Positions 7,465-16,226 of a stretch of DNA of 46,192 bases are shown here, piece by piece. Position numbers and translations under genes: made by a program. The DNA comes from Propionivibrio sp. (lineage in GTDB: Bacteria; Pseudomonadota; Gammaproteobacteria; Burkholderiales; Rhodocyclaceae). The DNA lies in the NCBI RefSeq assembly GCF_017995515.1, contig NZ_JAGOIT010000015.1:1-46192 (forward strand), given 5' to 3'. Numbering within the stretch: position 1 is the stretch's first letter; every line of letters begins with the position of its first letter. The notes under the pieces are model-generated. The model had not been told where the DNA came from. It saw only the letters and a list, made by a program, of their open reading frames with translations, and did not search any database.

Positions 7465-8220
7465 CTAGGCCTTGAGGAAGAATTCCATCTTGGCGCCGGC
7501 GATCTCGATGATGTCGTGATCGCTCAACTGATGCGCCTGGGCGGCGATCGCCTTGCCGTTGATCGTCGGAAACTGCGCGCCTTCGACGTGCGTGATGAAG
7601 TAGCCGTGCGGCCGGCGGGCGATCACCGCGACCTGGACGTGCGGTTTGCCCAGCGTCGTCAGGGTCTTGGTCAGGAGCAGCTCACGGCCGGCGTTGACAC
7701 CGTTGAGGATCTGGATCGCGCCGGTTCCGGGCGGTGGCGCGGCGGCGGCATTGGCTGAGGCGGCTGCGAGAACGGCTGCGGGCGAGGCCATTTTTGGCGC
7801 GGGGGCGGGCGCGGGTTGTAGCGCGGGCGGAGCCACCGGAATCGCGGACTCGACCGCATCCGGCCCCCGCTGTTCGCTGTTCGCGCGCAGCACCATCGTC
7901 TTCTCGTAGTCCGACGGTTCGGACGGCGCGGCCTGTTCGGTGATGTACTTGAGCTTGTACTTGCCCATCTCGATGACGTCGCCGTTTTTCAGGAAGTGCT
8001 TCTTGACCGGCTGTCCATTGACCAGCGTACCGTTGGTGCTGTTGAGGTCTTCAAGGAACGAGTCGTTGAGGATGGTCACCACCGCCGCGTGCTCGCCGCT
8101 GATCGCCAGGTTGTCGATCTGGATGTCGTTGTTCGGCTTGCGGCCGATCGACATGCGCTCCTTGACCAGCGTGATCTCCTTGAGGACCAGCCCGTCCATG
8201 CTCAGTATCAGTTTTGCCAT
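7465..8220 (-). CDS. Protein with two FHA domains
   Basis: The product is 251 residues. The N-terminal FHA domain (about residues 20-85) has the phosphothreonine-binding pattern MSIGRKPNNDIQI, then ISGEHAAV and LNSTNGTLVNG. An Ala/Pro-rich linker (about 115-155) leads to a second, more diverged FHA-like domain at about 160-251 (LTTLGKPHVQV, then INGKAI). FHA domains dock onto phosphothreonine peptides, so this is a likely adaptor or substrate of the kinase encoded two genes upstream, with the PP2C phosphatase between them. The second domain lacks the clear Arg/Ser pair and may be only structural. The ATG at 8220 begins at the conserved first strand. Confidence 0.88.
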   Translation of the reverse strand: MAKLILSMDGLVLKEITLVKERMSIGRKPNNDIQIDNLAISGEHAAVVTILNDSFLEDLNSTNGTLVNGQPVKKHFLKNGDVIEMGKYKLKYITEQAAPSEPSDYEKTMVLRANSEQRGPDAVESAIPVAPPALQPAPAPAPKMASPAAVLAAASANAAAAPPPGTGAIQILNGVNAGRELLLTKTLTTLGKPHVQVAVIARRPHGYFITHVEGAQFPTINGKAIAAQAHQLSDHDIIEIAGAKMEFFLKA

Positions 8221-8258
8221 CGCCTATCCTTTTCGCTTCTTCTCGATTTTTACCTGCG

Positions 8259-9104
8259 TCAACGCGCCTTGAACCAGGCGAACATGCTCGGCCACCCGTC
8301 CCGGCCGGCCGGGAATGCGCGCAACACCTTCACCAGAATGACGGAAACATTATCACGACCGCCGTTGTCGTTGGCCATCTGGATCAGCTGCGTCGCTGCC
8401 AGGTCCAGGTTCGCCGCAAGCATCTGCAAGGTCAGCCGGATTTCGTCGTCCTCGACCATGTCGTTGAGGCCGTCCGAACACAGGAGATAGATGTCGCCGG
8501 GGAGCACCGCGTAGTCGTGGATCTCGGCGTCGACCTCCGGATCGACGCCGATGGCGCGCGTCACCAGGTTCTTGTTGAGAGAGAAACGCGCCTCGTCGGC
8601 GCTGATCAGGCCGCTGTCGATCTGCTCCTGCAGCAGCGAGTGGTCGCGCGTGATCACGCTCAGCTCCCCGCCGCGCAGACGATAAAGCCTGGAATCGCCG
8701 ATGTGCGCGACGGTCACCTGATCGCTGTGAAACAGCGCCGCGACCAGCGTCGTGCCCATGCCGGCGTACTGCGCCTGGGTTTCCGAGGCATGGTGGATGG
8801 CCCGGTTGGTCACCGCGATCTTGTCGCGCAAGTAGGCATGTGCGTACGACTTGCCGCTCGCCGGGTCGATCGCGTGCGGCGGCGTCGCCGCGAAGGCGGA
8901 TTCGAGTTCGGAAGCCAGCAGGGTAGTCGCCATGCCGCTTGCCACCTCGCCGGCGTTGTAGCCACCCATGCCGTCGGCCAGAATCGCGAGACCGAGATTC
9001 GGATTGGCGAGCACGGCGTCCTCATTGTGCCCGCGCACCATCCCCGGGTCGGTCTTGACCACGATTTCGAGTGACTCGCTCACGTTCTTCTGCGTGTTGA
9101 CCAC
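8259..9104 (-). CDS. PP2C-type Ser/Thr protein phosphatase
   Basis: The product is 281 residues. The PP2C metal-binding motifs are all visible: RGHNEDAVLANP near the N-terminus, LAILADGMGGYNAGEVAS, MGTTLVAALF, VAHIGDSRLYRLR, LLCSDGLNDMV and GGRDNVSVILV. It is cytosolic and should dephosphorylate targets of the neighbouring Ser/Thr kinase, in the manner of bacterial Stp/PrpC enzymes. The kinase gene ends 12 bases upstream and the FHA gene begins 38 bases downstream, so kinase, phosphatase and FHA protein form one operon-like set. Confidence 0.93.
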   Translation of the reverse strand: MVNTQKNVSESLEIVVKTDPGMVRGHNEDAVLANPNLGLAILADGMGGYNAGEVASGMATTLLASELESAFAATPPHAIDPASGKSYAHAYLRDKIAVTNRAIHHASETQAQYAGMGTTLVAALFHSDQVTVAHIGDSRLYRLRGGELSVITRDHSLLQEQIDSGLISADEARFSLNKNLVTRAIGVDPEVDAEIHDYAVLPGDIYLLCSDGLNDMVEDDEIRLTLQMLAANLDLAATQLIQMANDNGGRDNVSVILVKVLRAFPAGRDGWPSMFAWFKAR

Positions 9105-9116
9105 CTCGTCTCCCTA

Positions 9117-10178
9117 TTACTTCTCGTACCCGGCATCGCTCGCCGTCGCGCAGCACGCGCGCAGCGCCCGCGCCATCTCGTCAGCCGACTGGAAACGCTG
9201 CGCCGCATCCTTGCGCGTCGCGCGCTCGATGACCGCGGCCAGCGCCTCCGACACTTGCGGATTCAGCGCGCGCACGTCGGGGCAGGCTTCGTTGGCGATC
9301 CGGGACATCAATTGCCCCAGCGATTGTCCGACAAATGGCAGCTGTCCGCACGTCAACTGAAAGAGCATCACACCCAGCGAATACAGATCACTGCGGCCGT
9401 CCACCTTCTTGCCCAGCAACTGCTCGGGCGACATGTAGCTCGGCGTGCCGAGCACCATGCCGGTCTTGGTATGCGACGAGTCGGTAAGGCGCGCGACACC
9501 GAAGTCCATGACCCGGAGCTGACGCGTTGCGGGGTCGTACATCACGTTGCCCGGTTTCACGTCGCGATGCACGACGTTGTTGGCATGGGCGCAGGCGAGC
9601 GCTTCGGCGATGCGTGCGCCGATGCTGGCGACTTCGGCAAAAGACAACAGGCTGTCGGGACGTGTAAATGGTCGCAGATTGCTGCCTGCCACGAACTCCA
9701 TGGCGATGAAGGCGAGCTCGCCGTCTTCGCCCGCGTCGAGGATCGCCACGATATCCGGATGCTGCAGACGGCCGGCCGTCTCGGCCTCGCGGAAGAAGCG
9801 TGCACGCACGTCGGCGAGTTCATCGGGCGCGAAGGCCTGGCTCAGCGCCAGCGTCTTGATCGCCGCGGGGATTCCGGTTTCACCATCGCGCCCGAGATAG
9901 ACTTCGCCCATGGCGCCGCGGCCGAGCTTCTTCTCGATACGGTAGTGACCGATCTGCGCCGGCAGCGGGTCGGGTGGCTGATCGATGTTCTCATCAACCA
10001 CGGTTCGACGCGGCGCAGCCGTTTGGGCGACGGTTGATCTTTCGCGCGCCACAGGAGCCTCGCGGCGCTTGTTCTGCAGTACAAGGCGAGCGAGCAGCAC
10101 GACGCCGACAACGAACGCCACGCCACTGACCAGCAGCACCGGAAGCCAGCCAGCGTTCCAGAACACCATTTCGTGCAT
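9117..10178 (-). CDS. Membrane-anchored Ser/Thr protein kinase (PknB/Hanks type)
   Basis: The product is 353 residues. A single transmembrane helix lies at the N-terminus (about residues 11-33), followed by a basic/proline linker and the kinase domain at about 78-340. The glycine loop is LGRGAMGEVYLG (85-96), the catalytic Lys is in AAIKTL (about 108), HRDVKPGN is at 204-211, DFG at 225-227, and the activation segment ends in SYMSPEQ. All catalytic residues are present. PknB-like kinases usually have the kinase domain first and the membrane helix after it, so this layout is reversed, with no extracellular sensor. ATG 10178 was chosen because GAGGTGG precedes it; GTG 10184 is the alternative. 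Its partners are the adjacent PP2C and FHA genes. Confidence 0.92.
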   Translation of the reverse strand: MHEMVFWNAGWLPVLLVSGVAFVVGVVLLARLVLQNKRREAPVARERSTVAQTAAPRRTVVDENIDQPPDPLPAQIGHYRIEKKLGRGAMGEVYLGRDGETGIPAAIKTLALSQAFAPDELADVRARFFREAETAGRLQHPDIVAILDAGEDGELAFIAMEFVAGSNLRPFTRPDSLLSFAEVASIGARIAEALACAHANNVVHRDVKPGNVMYDPATRQLRVMDFGVARLTDSSHTKTGMVLGTPSYMSPEQLLGKKVDGRSDLYSLGVMLFQLTCGQLPFVGQSLGQLMSRIANEACPDVRALNPQVSEALAAVIERATRKDAAQRFQSADEMARALRACCATASDAGYEK

Positions 10179-10228
10179 GCCCACCTCGCTTTCGACGCCT
10201 CATACCGGCGTCGCTCGGCATCTCCCGA

Positions 10229-11188
10229 TCAGCCGCCGTAAGGCAGCTCGACGCCCAGACCTTGTTCGCGCGCCATTGCTTCGAGACGCACGGCGACGGC
10301 GATGTCCTGGATCGCCATGCCTTGCGATTCGAAGATCGTGATCTGCTCGGGCGAGGTACGGCCGGGATGGCGGCCGATGATGACGTCGCCCAGTTCAACC
10401 ATCTGGCGCTCGCTCAGACGGCCCTTTTCGAGGAGCGGCAGCAGGTCGCCGGCCTCCTTCAATGCCGTCTCGACACTATCGACGACGATCGGACGGCACA
10501 GCTTCAGGACATCCTCGCCGATCTCGCGCCGGATCACCGAGTTCGAGCCGGCACCGTTGATGTGCGTGCCCGGCGACAGCCACCCAGCGTCGAAGAGCGG
10601 CGTCGTCGCCGTGGTGACGGTGCTGACGATGTCGCTGCCGCGCACGGTCTCCTCCGGCGAGGCGGTCGGCACCACATCGATCCGCAGGCGCTCGCTCATC
10701 TTCGTACAGAACGCCGCGAGCTTCTCCGGGTTGCGCGCGCAGACCTTGACGCGGCGCAGCGGACGCACGGCGGCGATCGCCTCGATGTGCCCCTCGGCCT
10801 GCCAGCCGGCGCCGAAGACGCCGAGAATCTCGGAATCGGGCCGCGCCAGCCAGCGCGTAGCGACGCCGGACGCGGCGCCGGTGCGCATCATGCCGAGCAG
10901 GTCGGCTTCGAGCACGACGCGCAGCGTGCCGGCCGCCGCGCTGAACACATGCACGAGGAAGCGCACGCCGGAGCGGTTGCTCGTGTAGGCCTTGTAGCCG
11001 ATCGCGTCGCGCCCCGGCAGCGCGCCCTGCAGGATGTGCAACGCCGTCTGCGGCAGACGCGTGCGCTGGCGCGGGATGTCGATGGCCTTGCCGAACGACA
11101 GTTCGCGATGCGCTTCCTCGACGGCGTCGAGCGCCAGATCCATGGTCAGCAATTGAGCGACGACCGATTCATTCAAAAACAACGACAT
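10229..11188 (-). CDS. Ornithine cyclodeaminase / mu-crystallin family oxidoreductase
   Basis: The product is 319 residues, typical for the family. The Rossmann nucleotide-binding segment ILGVFGAGWQAEGHIEAI (about residue 125) and the family elements LGMMRTGAASGVATRWLARP, GSDIVSTVTT and HINGAGSN are visible. Members act as ornithine cyclodeaminases, delta-1-pyrroline-2-carboxylate reductases or related imine reductases; the substrate cannot be fixed here. ATG 11188 was chosen over the longer in-frame extension because GGGGGAT lies upstream and MSLFLNESVV is the family start. It precedes the kinase gene on the same strand by 50 bases, so it may head that operon; a functional link is not evident. 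It is divergent from the carbonic anhydrase gene. Confidence 0.88.
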   Translation of the reverse strand: MSLFLNESVVAQLLTMDLALDAVEEAHRELSFGKAIDIPRQRTRLPQTALHILQGALPGRDAIGYKAYTSNRSGVRFLVHVFSAAAGTLRVVLEADLLGMMRTGAASGVATRWLARPDSEILGVFGAGWQAEGHIEAIAAVRPLRRVKVCARNPEKLAAFCTKMSERLRIDVVPTASPEETVRGSDIVSTVTTATTPLFDAGWLSPGTHINGAGSNSVIRREIGEDVLKLCRPIVVDSVETALKEAGDLLPLLEKGRLSERQMVELGDVIIGRHPGRTSPEQITIFESQGMAIQDIAVAVRLEAMAREQGLGVELPYGG

Positions 11189-11279
11189 AAAATCCCCCGG
11201 AATGGATGCAAAACGGCAATGGCTGGATTTTAGCGGCATTCCGGCGCACGCGGGCGGCCATGCCGGACAGGGGGGTCCG

Positions 11280-11285
11280 TATAAT
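11280..11285 (+). promoter_or_regulatory. Possible -10 element for the carbonic anhydrase gene
   Basis: A perfect TATAAT lies 64 bases upstream of the carbonic anhydrase start in the divergent gap. No good -35 box is seen at the right distance, so the assignment is tentative. Confidence 0.35.
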
Positions 11286-11349
11286 CGACGCGTCCTCGCA
11301 TTCCCGACGCCCGCCCTGGGCGTCCCAGACTCCAAGACCCGGATCCGCC

Positions 11350-12603
11350 ATGCGCCGCTTACTGCCCGTCGTGTTTTCACTCTCGCTGTTCCTATCCACC
11401 GGCGCGTACGCCGCCCAGTGGTCGCGCATCGCGACCAAGGACAAGGTGCGGCTCGAAGTCGACAGCGCAAGCGTCGTCAAAAGCGAAGACGGGAAGCTGA
11501 AGCTGTGGCATCGCGAGGTCCAGCCGGCGCCGAAGGTGCCCGATTCAGGCGCCTTCACCTTCATCCGCCGCACCCTGATGACCGAATTCAACTGTGAGAA
11601 GCGCACGACAACGCCGCTCCGGCAGATCCATACGGCACCGGACGGCAGCGAGCTGAAAGCCGAGACCTTCGATGGCGCCGAGGCGCAGCCGGTGCTGCCC
11701 GACTCGGCGATGGAGATCGTCTTCAACTACGCCTGCCGGCAAGCGAAAAATCCGGAGGCGAAGACGGAAGCCGCGAAGCCCGCCGAGGCGCCCCCCACCC
11801 CGGCGGCCACGGCCGAAGCCCCGGTCGCGGCGGCGGCCGCAGCCACCACGCCAGCGGTCGAAACGCCGGCCAGGAAACCGGCCAAGGGCAAGAAAGGCAA
11901 GGAAGAGCCGCCGCCACCGCACGTCACGCCGCACTGGAGCTACAGCGGCGCGAACGGCGCCGACAAGTGGGGCAGCCTGGACAACGAGTTCGCGACCTGC
12001 GGTATCGGGCAGCGGCAATCGCCAATCGACATCCGACGCACGGTCAAGGCCGACCTGCCGCCGATCCAGTTCGCCTACAAGCCAATCCCGCTATCGATTG
12101 TCGATAACGGACACAGCATCAAGGTCGACACGCCGGACGCCGGCGGCATCACGGTCGACGGCGAGAGCTACGAGCTCGTGCAGTTCCACTTCCACAAGCC
12201 GAGCGAGGAGAAGATCAACGGCAAGGCCTACGACATGGTCGTCCATCTGGTGCATCAGGCTAAGGGCGGCAAGCTCGCCGTCATCGGCGTGCTGATGGAA
12301 GCGGGCAAGGAGCAGAAGCTGATCCGCACACTGTGGACGCACCTGCCGCTGGAACAGGAAAAGCCGGTCGTGCGCGACGACGTGAAGATCGACCCGACGC
12401 AGCTCATCCCGCCGAAGCCGGGCTACTACACCTTCCTCGGCTCGCTGACGACGCCGCCGTGCTCCGAAGGCGTCCTCTGGCTGGTGATGAAGACGCCGAT
12501 CCAGGTATCGAAGGAGCAGCTGGCGAGTTTCGCCACCGTCTACAAGAACAACGCCCGCCCGATCCAGCCAACCAACGGGCGCGTGATCAAGGAATCGCGC
12601 TGA
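11350..12603 (+). CDS. Exported alpha-carbonic anhydrase with an N-terminal surface-adhesin-E-like domain
   Basis: The product is 417 residues. A signal peptide ends near AYA-AQW (about residue 21). Residues about 22-125 (starting QWSRIATKDKVRLEVDSAS) resemble the small adhesin-E-type domain of beta/gammaproteobacteria. A Pro/Ala/Lys-rich linker (about 125-190) follows. The alpha-carbonic anhydrase domain (about 195-415) starts HWSYSGANGADKWG and has QSPIDIRR, the zinc histidines in QFHFHKPSEE and VVHLVHQ, and the SLTTPPCSEGVLW signature. It should hydrate CO2 in the periplasm or at the cell surface. ATG 11350 is used because it gives a proper signal peptide; the longer frame from 11206 does not. 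It converges on livF with 9 bases between. The domain fusion is unusual, and the function of the N-terminal part is unknown. Confidence 0.9.
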   Translation: MRRLLPVVFSLSLFLSTGAYAAQWSRIATKDKVRLEVDSASVVKSEDGKLKLWHREVQPAPKVPDSGAFTFIRRTLMTEFNCEKRTTTPLRQIHTAPDGSELKAETFDGAEAQPVLPDSAMEIVFNYACRQAKNPEAKTEAAKPAEAPPTPAATAEAPVAAAAAATTPAVETPARKPAKGKKGKEEPPPPHVTPHWSYSGANGADKWGSLDNEFATCGIGQRQSPIDIRRTVKADLPPIQFAYKPIPLSIVDNGHSIKVDTPDAGGITVDGESYELVQFHFHKPSEEKINGKAYDMVVHLVHQAKGGKLAVIGVLMEAGKEQKLIRTLWTHLPLEQEKPVVRDDVKIDPTQLIPPKPGYYTFLGSLTTPPCSEGVLWLVMKTPIQVSKEQLASFATVYKNNARPIQPTNGRVIKESR

Positions 12604-12612
12604 CTCCGGGGA

Positions 12613-13320
12613 TCACGCCTCGCCGAGGTAGGCCTTGCGCACCCGGTCGTCGGCGAGCAGATCCTTGCCGTGGCCGGAGAAGCTGATCGCGCCGGTCTCC
12701 ATGACGTAGCCGGTATCGGCGACATCAAGCGCCGCCTTGGCGTTCTGTTCGACCAACAGCACCGTGACGCCGGCGGCGTTGATCTGCCGGATGATGTCGA
12801 AGATCATGCCGACGATGATCGGCGCGAGGCCGAGCGACGGCTCGTCCATCATCAACACCTTGGGCTTCGACATCAGCGCGCGGCCGACGGCCAGCATCTG
12901 CTGCTCGCCGCCCGAGAAAGTGCCGGCCTTCTGTTTGTGCCGCGCTTCGAGGATGGGGAACAGTTTGAATATCCGCTCGCGGTCGGCTTCGACCTCCTCG
13001 CGGTTGTGGCGCGCGTAGGCGCCGAGCGTCAGGTTTTCGTCGACCGTCAGGTTGGGGAAGACGCGGCGGCCTTCCGGCACGAGGACGATGCCCGATTCGA
13101 CGATGTCCTTGGTCTTTTCGCCGGTGATGTCCTTGCCGTTCCAGCTGACCGTGCCGCCACCGATCTTGACCAGCCCCATGATCGAGTTGAGCGTCGTGCT
13201 CTTGCCCGCGCCGTTGGCGCCGATCAGCGTGACGATCTTGCCGGCCGGGACGTCGAGACTGATGCCGCGCAGCGCACGGATGCCGCCGTAGTGGACCGAG
13301 AGATTATTGATAGACAGCAT
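12613..13320 (-). CDS. livF: Branched-chain amino acid ABC transporter, ATPase LivF
   Basis: The product is 235 residues. Walker A is GANGAGKST, the signature is FSGGEQQMLAVGRAL, Walker B is VLMMDEPSLGLAP, and the switch histidine position reads VEQN, which is usual in LivF. The PEGRRVFPNLTVDENL segment is typical of this subfamily. It powers import together with LivG through LivH/LivM. Its ATG directly follows the livG stop codon, and it is the last gene of livHMGF. Confidence 0.95.
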   Translation of the reverse strand: MLSINNLSVHYGGIRALRGISLDVPAGKIVTLIGANGAGKSTTLNSIMGLVKIGGGTVSWNGKDITGEKTKDIVESGIVLVPEGRRVFPNLTVDENLTLGAYARHNREEVEADRERIFKLFPILEARHKQKAGTFSGGEQQMLAVGRALMSKPKVLMMDEPSLGLAPIIVGMIFDIIRQINAAGVTVLLVEQNAKAALDVADTGYVMETGAISFSGHGKDLLADDRVRKAYLGEA

Positions 13321-14085
13321 TTATTCCACCCCCAGATAGGCTTCGATGACCTTGGGATTGTTCTGGATTTCCTCGGGCGTCCCGTGCGCGATGGTGACGC
13401 CGTAGTCGAGCACGTACATGCGTTTGCAGACGCCCATGACGACCTGCATGTGGTGCTCGATGAGCACGATGGTCAGGTCGAACTGGTCGCGGATCTTCAG
13501 GATGAATTCCATCAACTCGACCGATTCCTGCGGATTCATGCCCGCCGCCGGCTCGTCTAGGAAGAGCAGCTTCGGATCGGTCGCCAGCGCACGCGCAATC
13601 TCCAGCCGGCGTTGCGCGCCGTAGGGCAAAGCTGCTGCCGGCGCGTTCTCGTGATGCGCGAGGCCGACTTCGGCGAGCAGCGCGCGGGCGCGCTCGTGGA
13701 TGCGACGCTCCTTGGTCATGTAGGAAGGCAGACGCAGCGTCGCTTCGACCAGGTTCGTCCCCATGCGCATGTGCTGGGCAACGAGGATGTTGTCGAGCAC
13801 GCTCATTTCCTTGAACAGGCGAATGTTCTGGAAGGTGCGCGCGACGCCCAGTTTGGTGATCGCGTGCGGCTTCATGCCGGTGATGTTCGTGCCGCAGAAC
13901 TCGATCCTGCCGCTCGTGGGCTTGTAGACCCCGGTGATCAGGTTGAACGAGGTCGTCTTGCCGGCGCCGTTCGGGCCGATCAGGCCGATGATCTCGCCGG
14001 ACTGGACGTCGACGTTGAGCGCGGTCACCGCCGCGAGGCCGCCGAACTGCTTGTTAACGTCGGTCGTTTTCAGAATCGAGGTCAT
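13321..14085 (-). CDS. livG: Branched-chain amino acid ABC transporter, ATPase LivG
   Basis: The product is 254 residues. Walker A is GPNGAGKTT, the degenerate signature LPYGAQRRLEIARAL is the form normal for LivG, Walker B is LLFLDEPAAGMNP, and the switch His is in LIEHHM. VARTFQNIRLFKEMSVLDN is the Q-loop region. It forms the second ATPase of the LivFG pair on the cytoplasmic face. Its start overlaps the livM stop by one base (TAATG), consistent with translational coupling. Confidence 0.95.
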   Translation of the reverse strand: MTSILKTTDVNKQFGGLAAVTALNVDVQSGEIIGLIGPNGAGKTTSFNLITGVYKPTSGRIEFCGTNITGMKPHAITKLGVARTFQNIRLFKEMSVLDNILVAQHMRMGTNLVEATLRLPSYMTKERRIHERARALLAEVGLAHHENAPAAALPYGAQRRLEIARALATDPKLLFLDEPAAGMNPQESVELMEFILKIRDQFDLTIVLIEHHMQVVMGVCKRMYVLDYGVTIAHGTPEEIQNNPKVIEAYLGVE

Positions 14086-15185
14086 TACTTGCCCCCCTTG
14101 CCTTGCGCGGAGGCGCGTTTGGGCAGCAGACCGATCCGGGACAGCGAGTTCCAGTTGAACTCCGACTTGCCCATCAGCCCCTGCTGCCGGTAGATGACGA
14201 CGACCATCAAGAGCGCCGAGAAGAAGACCATGCGCAGGCCGGGAACACCGTGGGTCACCATGAAGCCGAGATTGAGCGGCCCGTCGAGGAAACGCAGCGC
14301 CTCCATCGCGACGGTGACGACGATGGCGGCGACCACCGAACCGGTGATCGACCCGACGCCGCCGAGGACGACGATGAGCAGGATGTCGAAGGTCTTGAGG
14401 AAGATGAACTGCTTCGGGTCGATCGTCGTCAGGTAGTGCGCCAGCAGGCCGCCGGCGATCCCGGCAAGGAAGCTGGAGATGGTGAAGGACAGGACCTTCA
14501 TGCCGAAGACGTTGACGCCCATCGACTCAGCGGCGATCTCGTTGTCGCGAATCGCCTTGAAAGCTCGCCCATAGCTGGACTTGATCAGCAGTACAAGGAA
14601 CAGCGTGACGACAATCGCCGAACCCCACGCCCACCACATCGTCGTGAAGCGCGGCAGGCCCTTGAGTCCGAGCGAACCGTTGGTCACCGTCTGAAGGTTG
14701 GTGAGCACGACGCGGATGATCTCGGAGAAGCCAAGCGTCGCGATGGCTAGGTAATCGTCACGCAGACGCAGCGCGATGACGCCGAGCAGCCAGCCGATGA
14801 AGCCGGCGATGACGCCACCGAGCAGCAGCGCCGGGACAAACGGAATGTGCACGTTCGCCAGCCAGGGAACGATCGGCTGCAGGACGTAGTTGGCTTCCTT
14901 CTGATCCGGCGACATGGTGAGGATGGCGCAGGTGTAGGCGCCGACCGCCATGAAGCCGGCGTGCCCGAGGCTGAACAGGCCGGTGAAGCCGTTGATCAGG
15001 TTGAGCGACAGGGCGAGGATGACGTTGATCGCGCAGAGCTTGAAGATCTGCATCGTAAACACGTCGAACGTGCCCTCGAAGACGAAGAGCAGCGCCAGGC
15101 CGACGATGGCCGCGCCGAGCGAGAGCAGCGTGCTCTGGCGCTTGGAAAGCTGTGTGTGTGGCGTATTCATTTGACCCGATTTCAT
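14085..15185 (-). CDS. livM: Branched-chain amino acid ABC transporter, permease LivM
   Basis: The product is 366 residues if translation starts at ATG 15185, which overlaps the livH stop by one base; ATG 15170 (MNTPHT) is an alternative. The protein is a multi-span inner-membrane permease. The conserved LNLINGFTGLFSLGHAGFMA element, the DDYLAIATLGFSEIIR loop and SYGRAFKAIRDNEIAAESMGV, which contacts the ATPase, are all visible. With LivH it forms the translocation channel. A longer in-frame extension upstream is just another frame of livH. Confidence 0.94.
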   Translation of the reverse strand: MKSGQMNTPHTQLSKRQSTLLSLGAAIVGLALLFVFEGTFDVFTMQIFKLCAINVILALSLNLINGFTGLFSLGHAGFMAVGAYTCAILTMSPDQKEANYVLQPIVPWLANVHIPFVPALLLGGVIAGFIGWLLGVIALRLRDDYLAIATLGFSEIIRVVLTNLQTVTNGSLGLKGLPRFTTMWWAWGSAIVVTLFLVLLIKSSYGRAFKAIRDNEIAAESMGVNVFGMKVLSFTISSFLAGIAGGLLAHYLTTIDPKQFIFLKTFDILLIVVLGGVGSITGSVVAAIVVTVAMEALRFLDGPLNLGFMVTHGVPGLRMVFFSALLMVVVIYRQQGLMGKSEFNWNSLSRIGLLPKRASAQGKGGK

Positions 15186-16078
15186 TAGACCTTCTCCCCC
15201 TGGTTCTTGCCGAGCAAGCCGGTGGGTTTGACGAGCAGGACGACGATCAGCAGGATGAAAGCGAAAGCGTCCTTGTAGCCGGTGAACTCCGGCAGGAAGG
15301 CGATGGTCATCAGCTCGATGATGCCGAGCAGCAGGCCGCCGAGCACGGCGCCGGCGATGCTGCCGATACCGCCGATGACGGCCGCGATGAAGCACTTCAA
15401 GCCGGGCATGATGCCCATCAGCGGCTCGAGGCGCGGGTACTTCATCGCCCACATGATGCCGCCGACCGCCGCCAGCGCACTACCGATGGCGAAGGTGATC
15501 GAGACGATCTTGTTCACGTCGATCGCCATCAGGCGCGCGGCGTCGATGTCGGTCGACACGGCGCGCATGGCCATGCCGGTCTTGGTGCGATGCACGATCC
15601 AGAGCAGCGCGGCGAGGATCAGCGCGGTGACGAGCGGGATGACCAGGCTGACGGTGGAAACGCGCACGCCGCCGAACATGAGGTTCTGCGAGAAGAACGC
15701 CGGCACCGGGAAGGCCTTGGGACGCGCGTCGAAGAGCACGATGGCCAGATTCTCGATGAGGAACGAGGCGCCGATCGCGCTGATCATGATCGAGATGCGC
15801 GGCGAATCACGCAGCGGACGGTAGGCCGCGCGCTCGAGCCCGACGCCGAAGACCGTGGTCAGCGCGATGGCAACGACGACCGCCAGCCACCAGGGCATGA
15901 AGAAGGTACTGACGCCGAAGAAGGCGAGATAGCCGCCAAGCATGAAGACGTCGCCGTGGGCGAAGTTGATCAGGCGGAGGATGCCGTAGACCATCGTGTA
16001 GCCGATGGCGATCAGCGCGTACAGGCTGCCGAGCGACAGTGCATTGACGAACTGCTGGAGAAAAGTTTGAAAATCCAT
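15185..16078 (-). CDS. livH: Branched-chain amino acid ABC transporter, permease LivH
   Basis: The product is 297 residues with about eight membrane segments. Typical LivH elements are NALSLGSLYALIAIGYTMVY, then ILRLINFAHGDVFMLGGYLA, YRPLRDSPRISIMISAIGAS, and the C-terminal GGIGSIAGAVLGGLLLGIIE. It pairs with LivM in the membrane. It is the first gene of the livHMGF run. The binding-protein gene livK lies 263 bases upstream on the same strand, with a palindromic repeat in the gap. Confidence 0.95.
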   Translation of the reverse strand: MDFQTFLQQFVNALSLGSLYALIAIGYTMVYGILRLINFAHGDVFMLGGYLAFFGVSTFFMPWWLAVVVAIALTTVFGVGLERAAYRPLRDSPRISIMISAIGASFLIENLAIVLFDARPKAFPVPAFFSQNLMFGGVRVSTVSLVIPLVTALILAALLWIVHRTKTGMAMRAVSTDIDAARLMAIDVNKIVSITFAIGSALAAVGGIMWAMKYPRLEPLMGIMPGLKCFIAAVIGGIGSIAGAVLGGLLLGIIELMTIAFLPEFTGYKDAFAFILLIVVLLVKPTGLLGKNQGEKV

Positions 16079-16226
16079 GACGTTCTTTCAGAAGCGGCGG
16101 CGCGGTTTCACGCTCTTGTTTTCGGCGTTGATAACCGTGCGGATGCTTCAAGAAAAATCCGAATGCGCCGGCGAACTCGGCCGCACATTCGGATTCCTGG
16201 TGCAAGCTGACTATAAATGTAGATGA

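Noticed and set aside
10185-10228. The CGACGCC/GGCGTCG hairpin between the kinase and cyclodeaminase genes as a terminator
   Set aside because: Only a 7-bp stem with no T-run; too weak to call.
13321-15452. A fused or extended LivM reading starting at 15452
   Set aside because: The extra N-terminal ~90 residues are an out-of-frame reading of livH; the TAATG junction at 15185 gives the natural LivM start.
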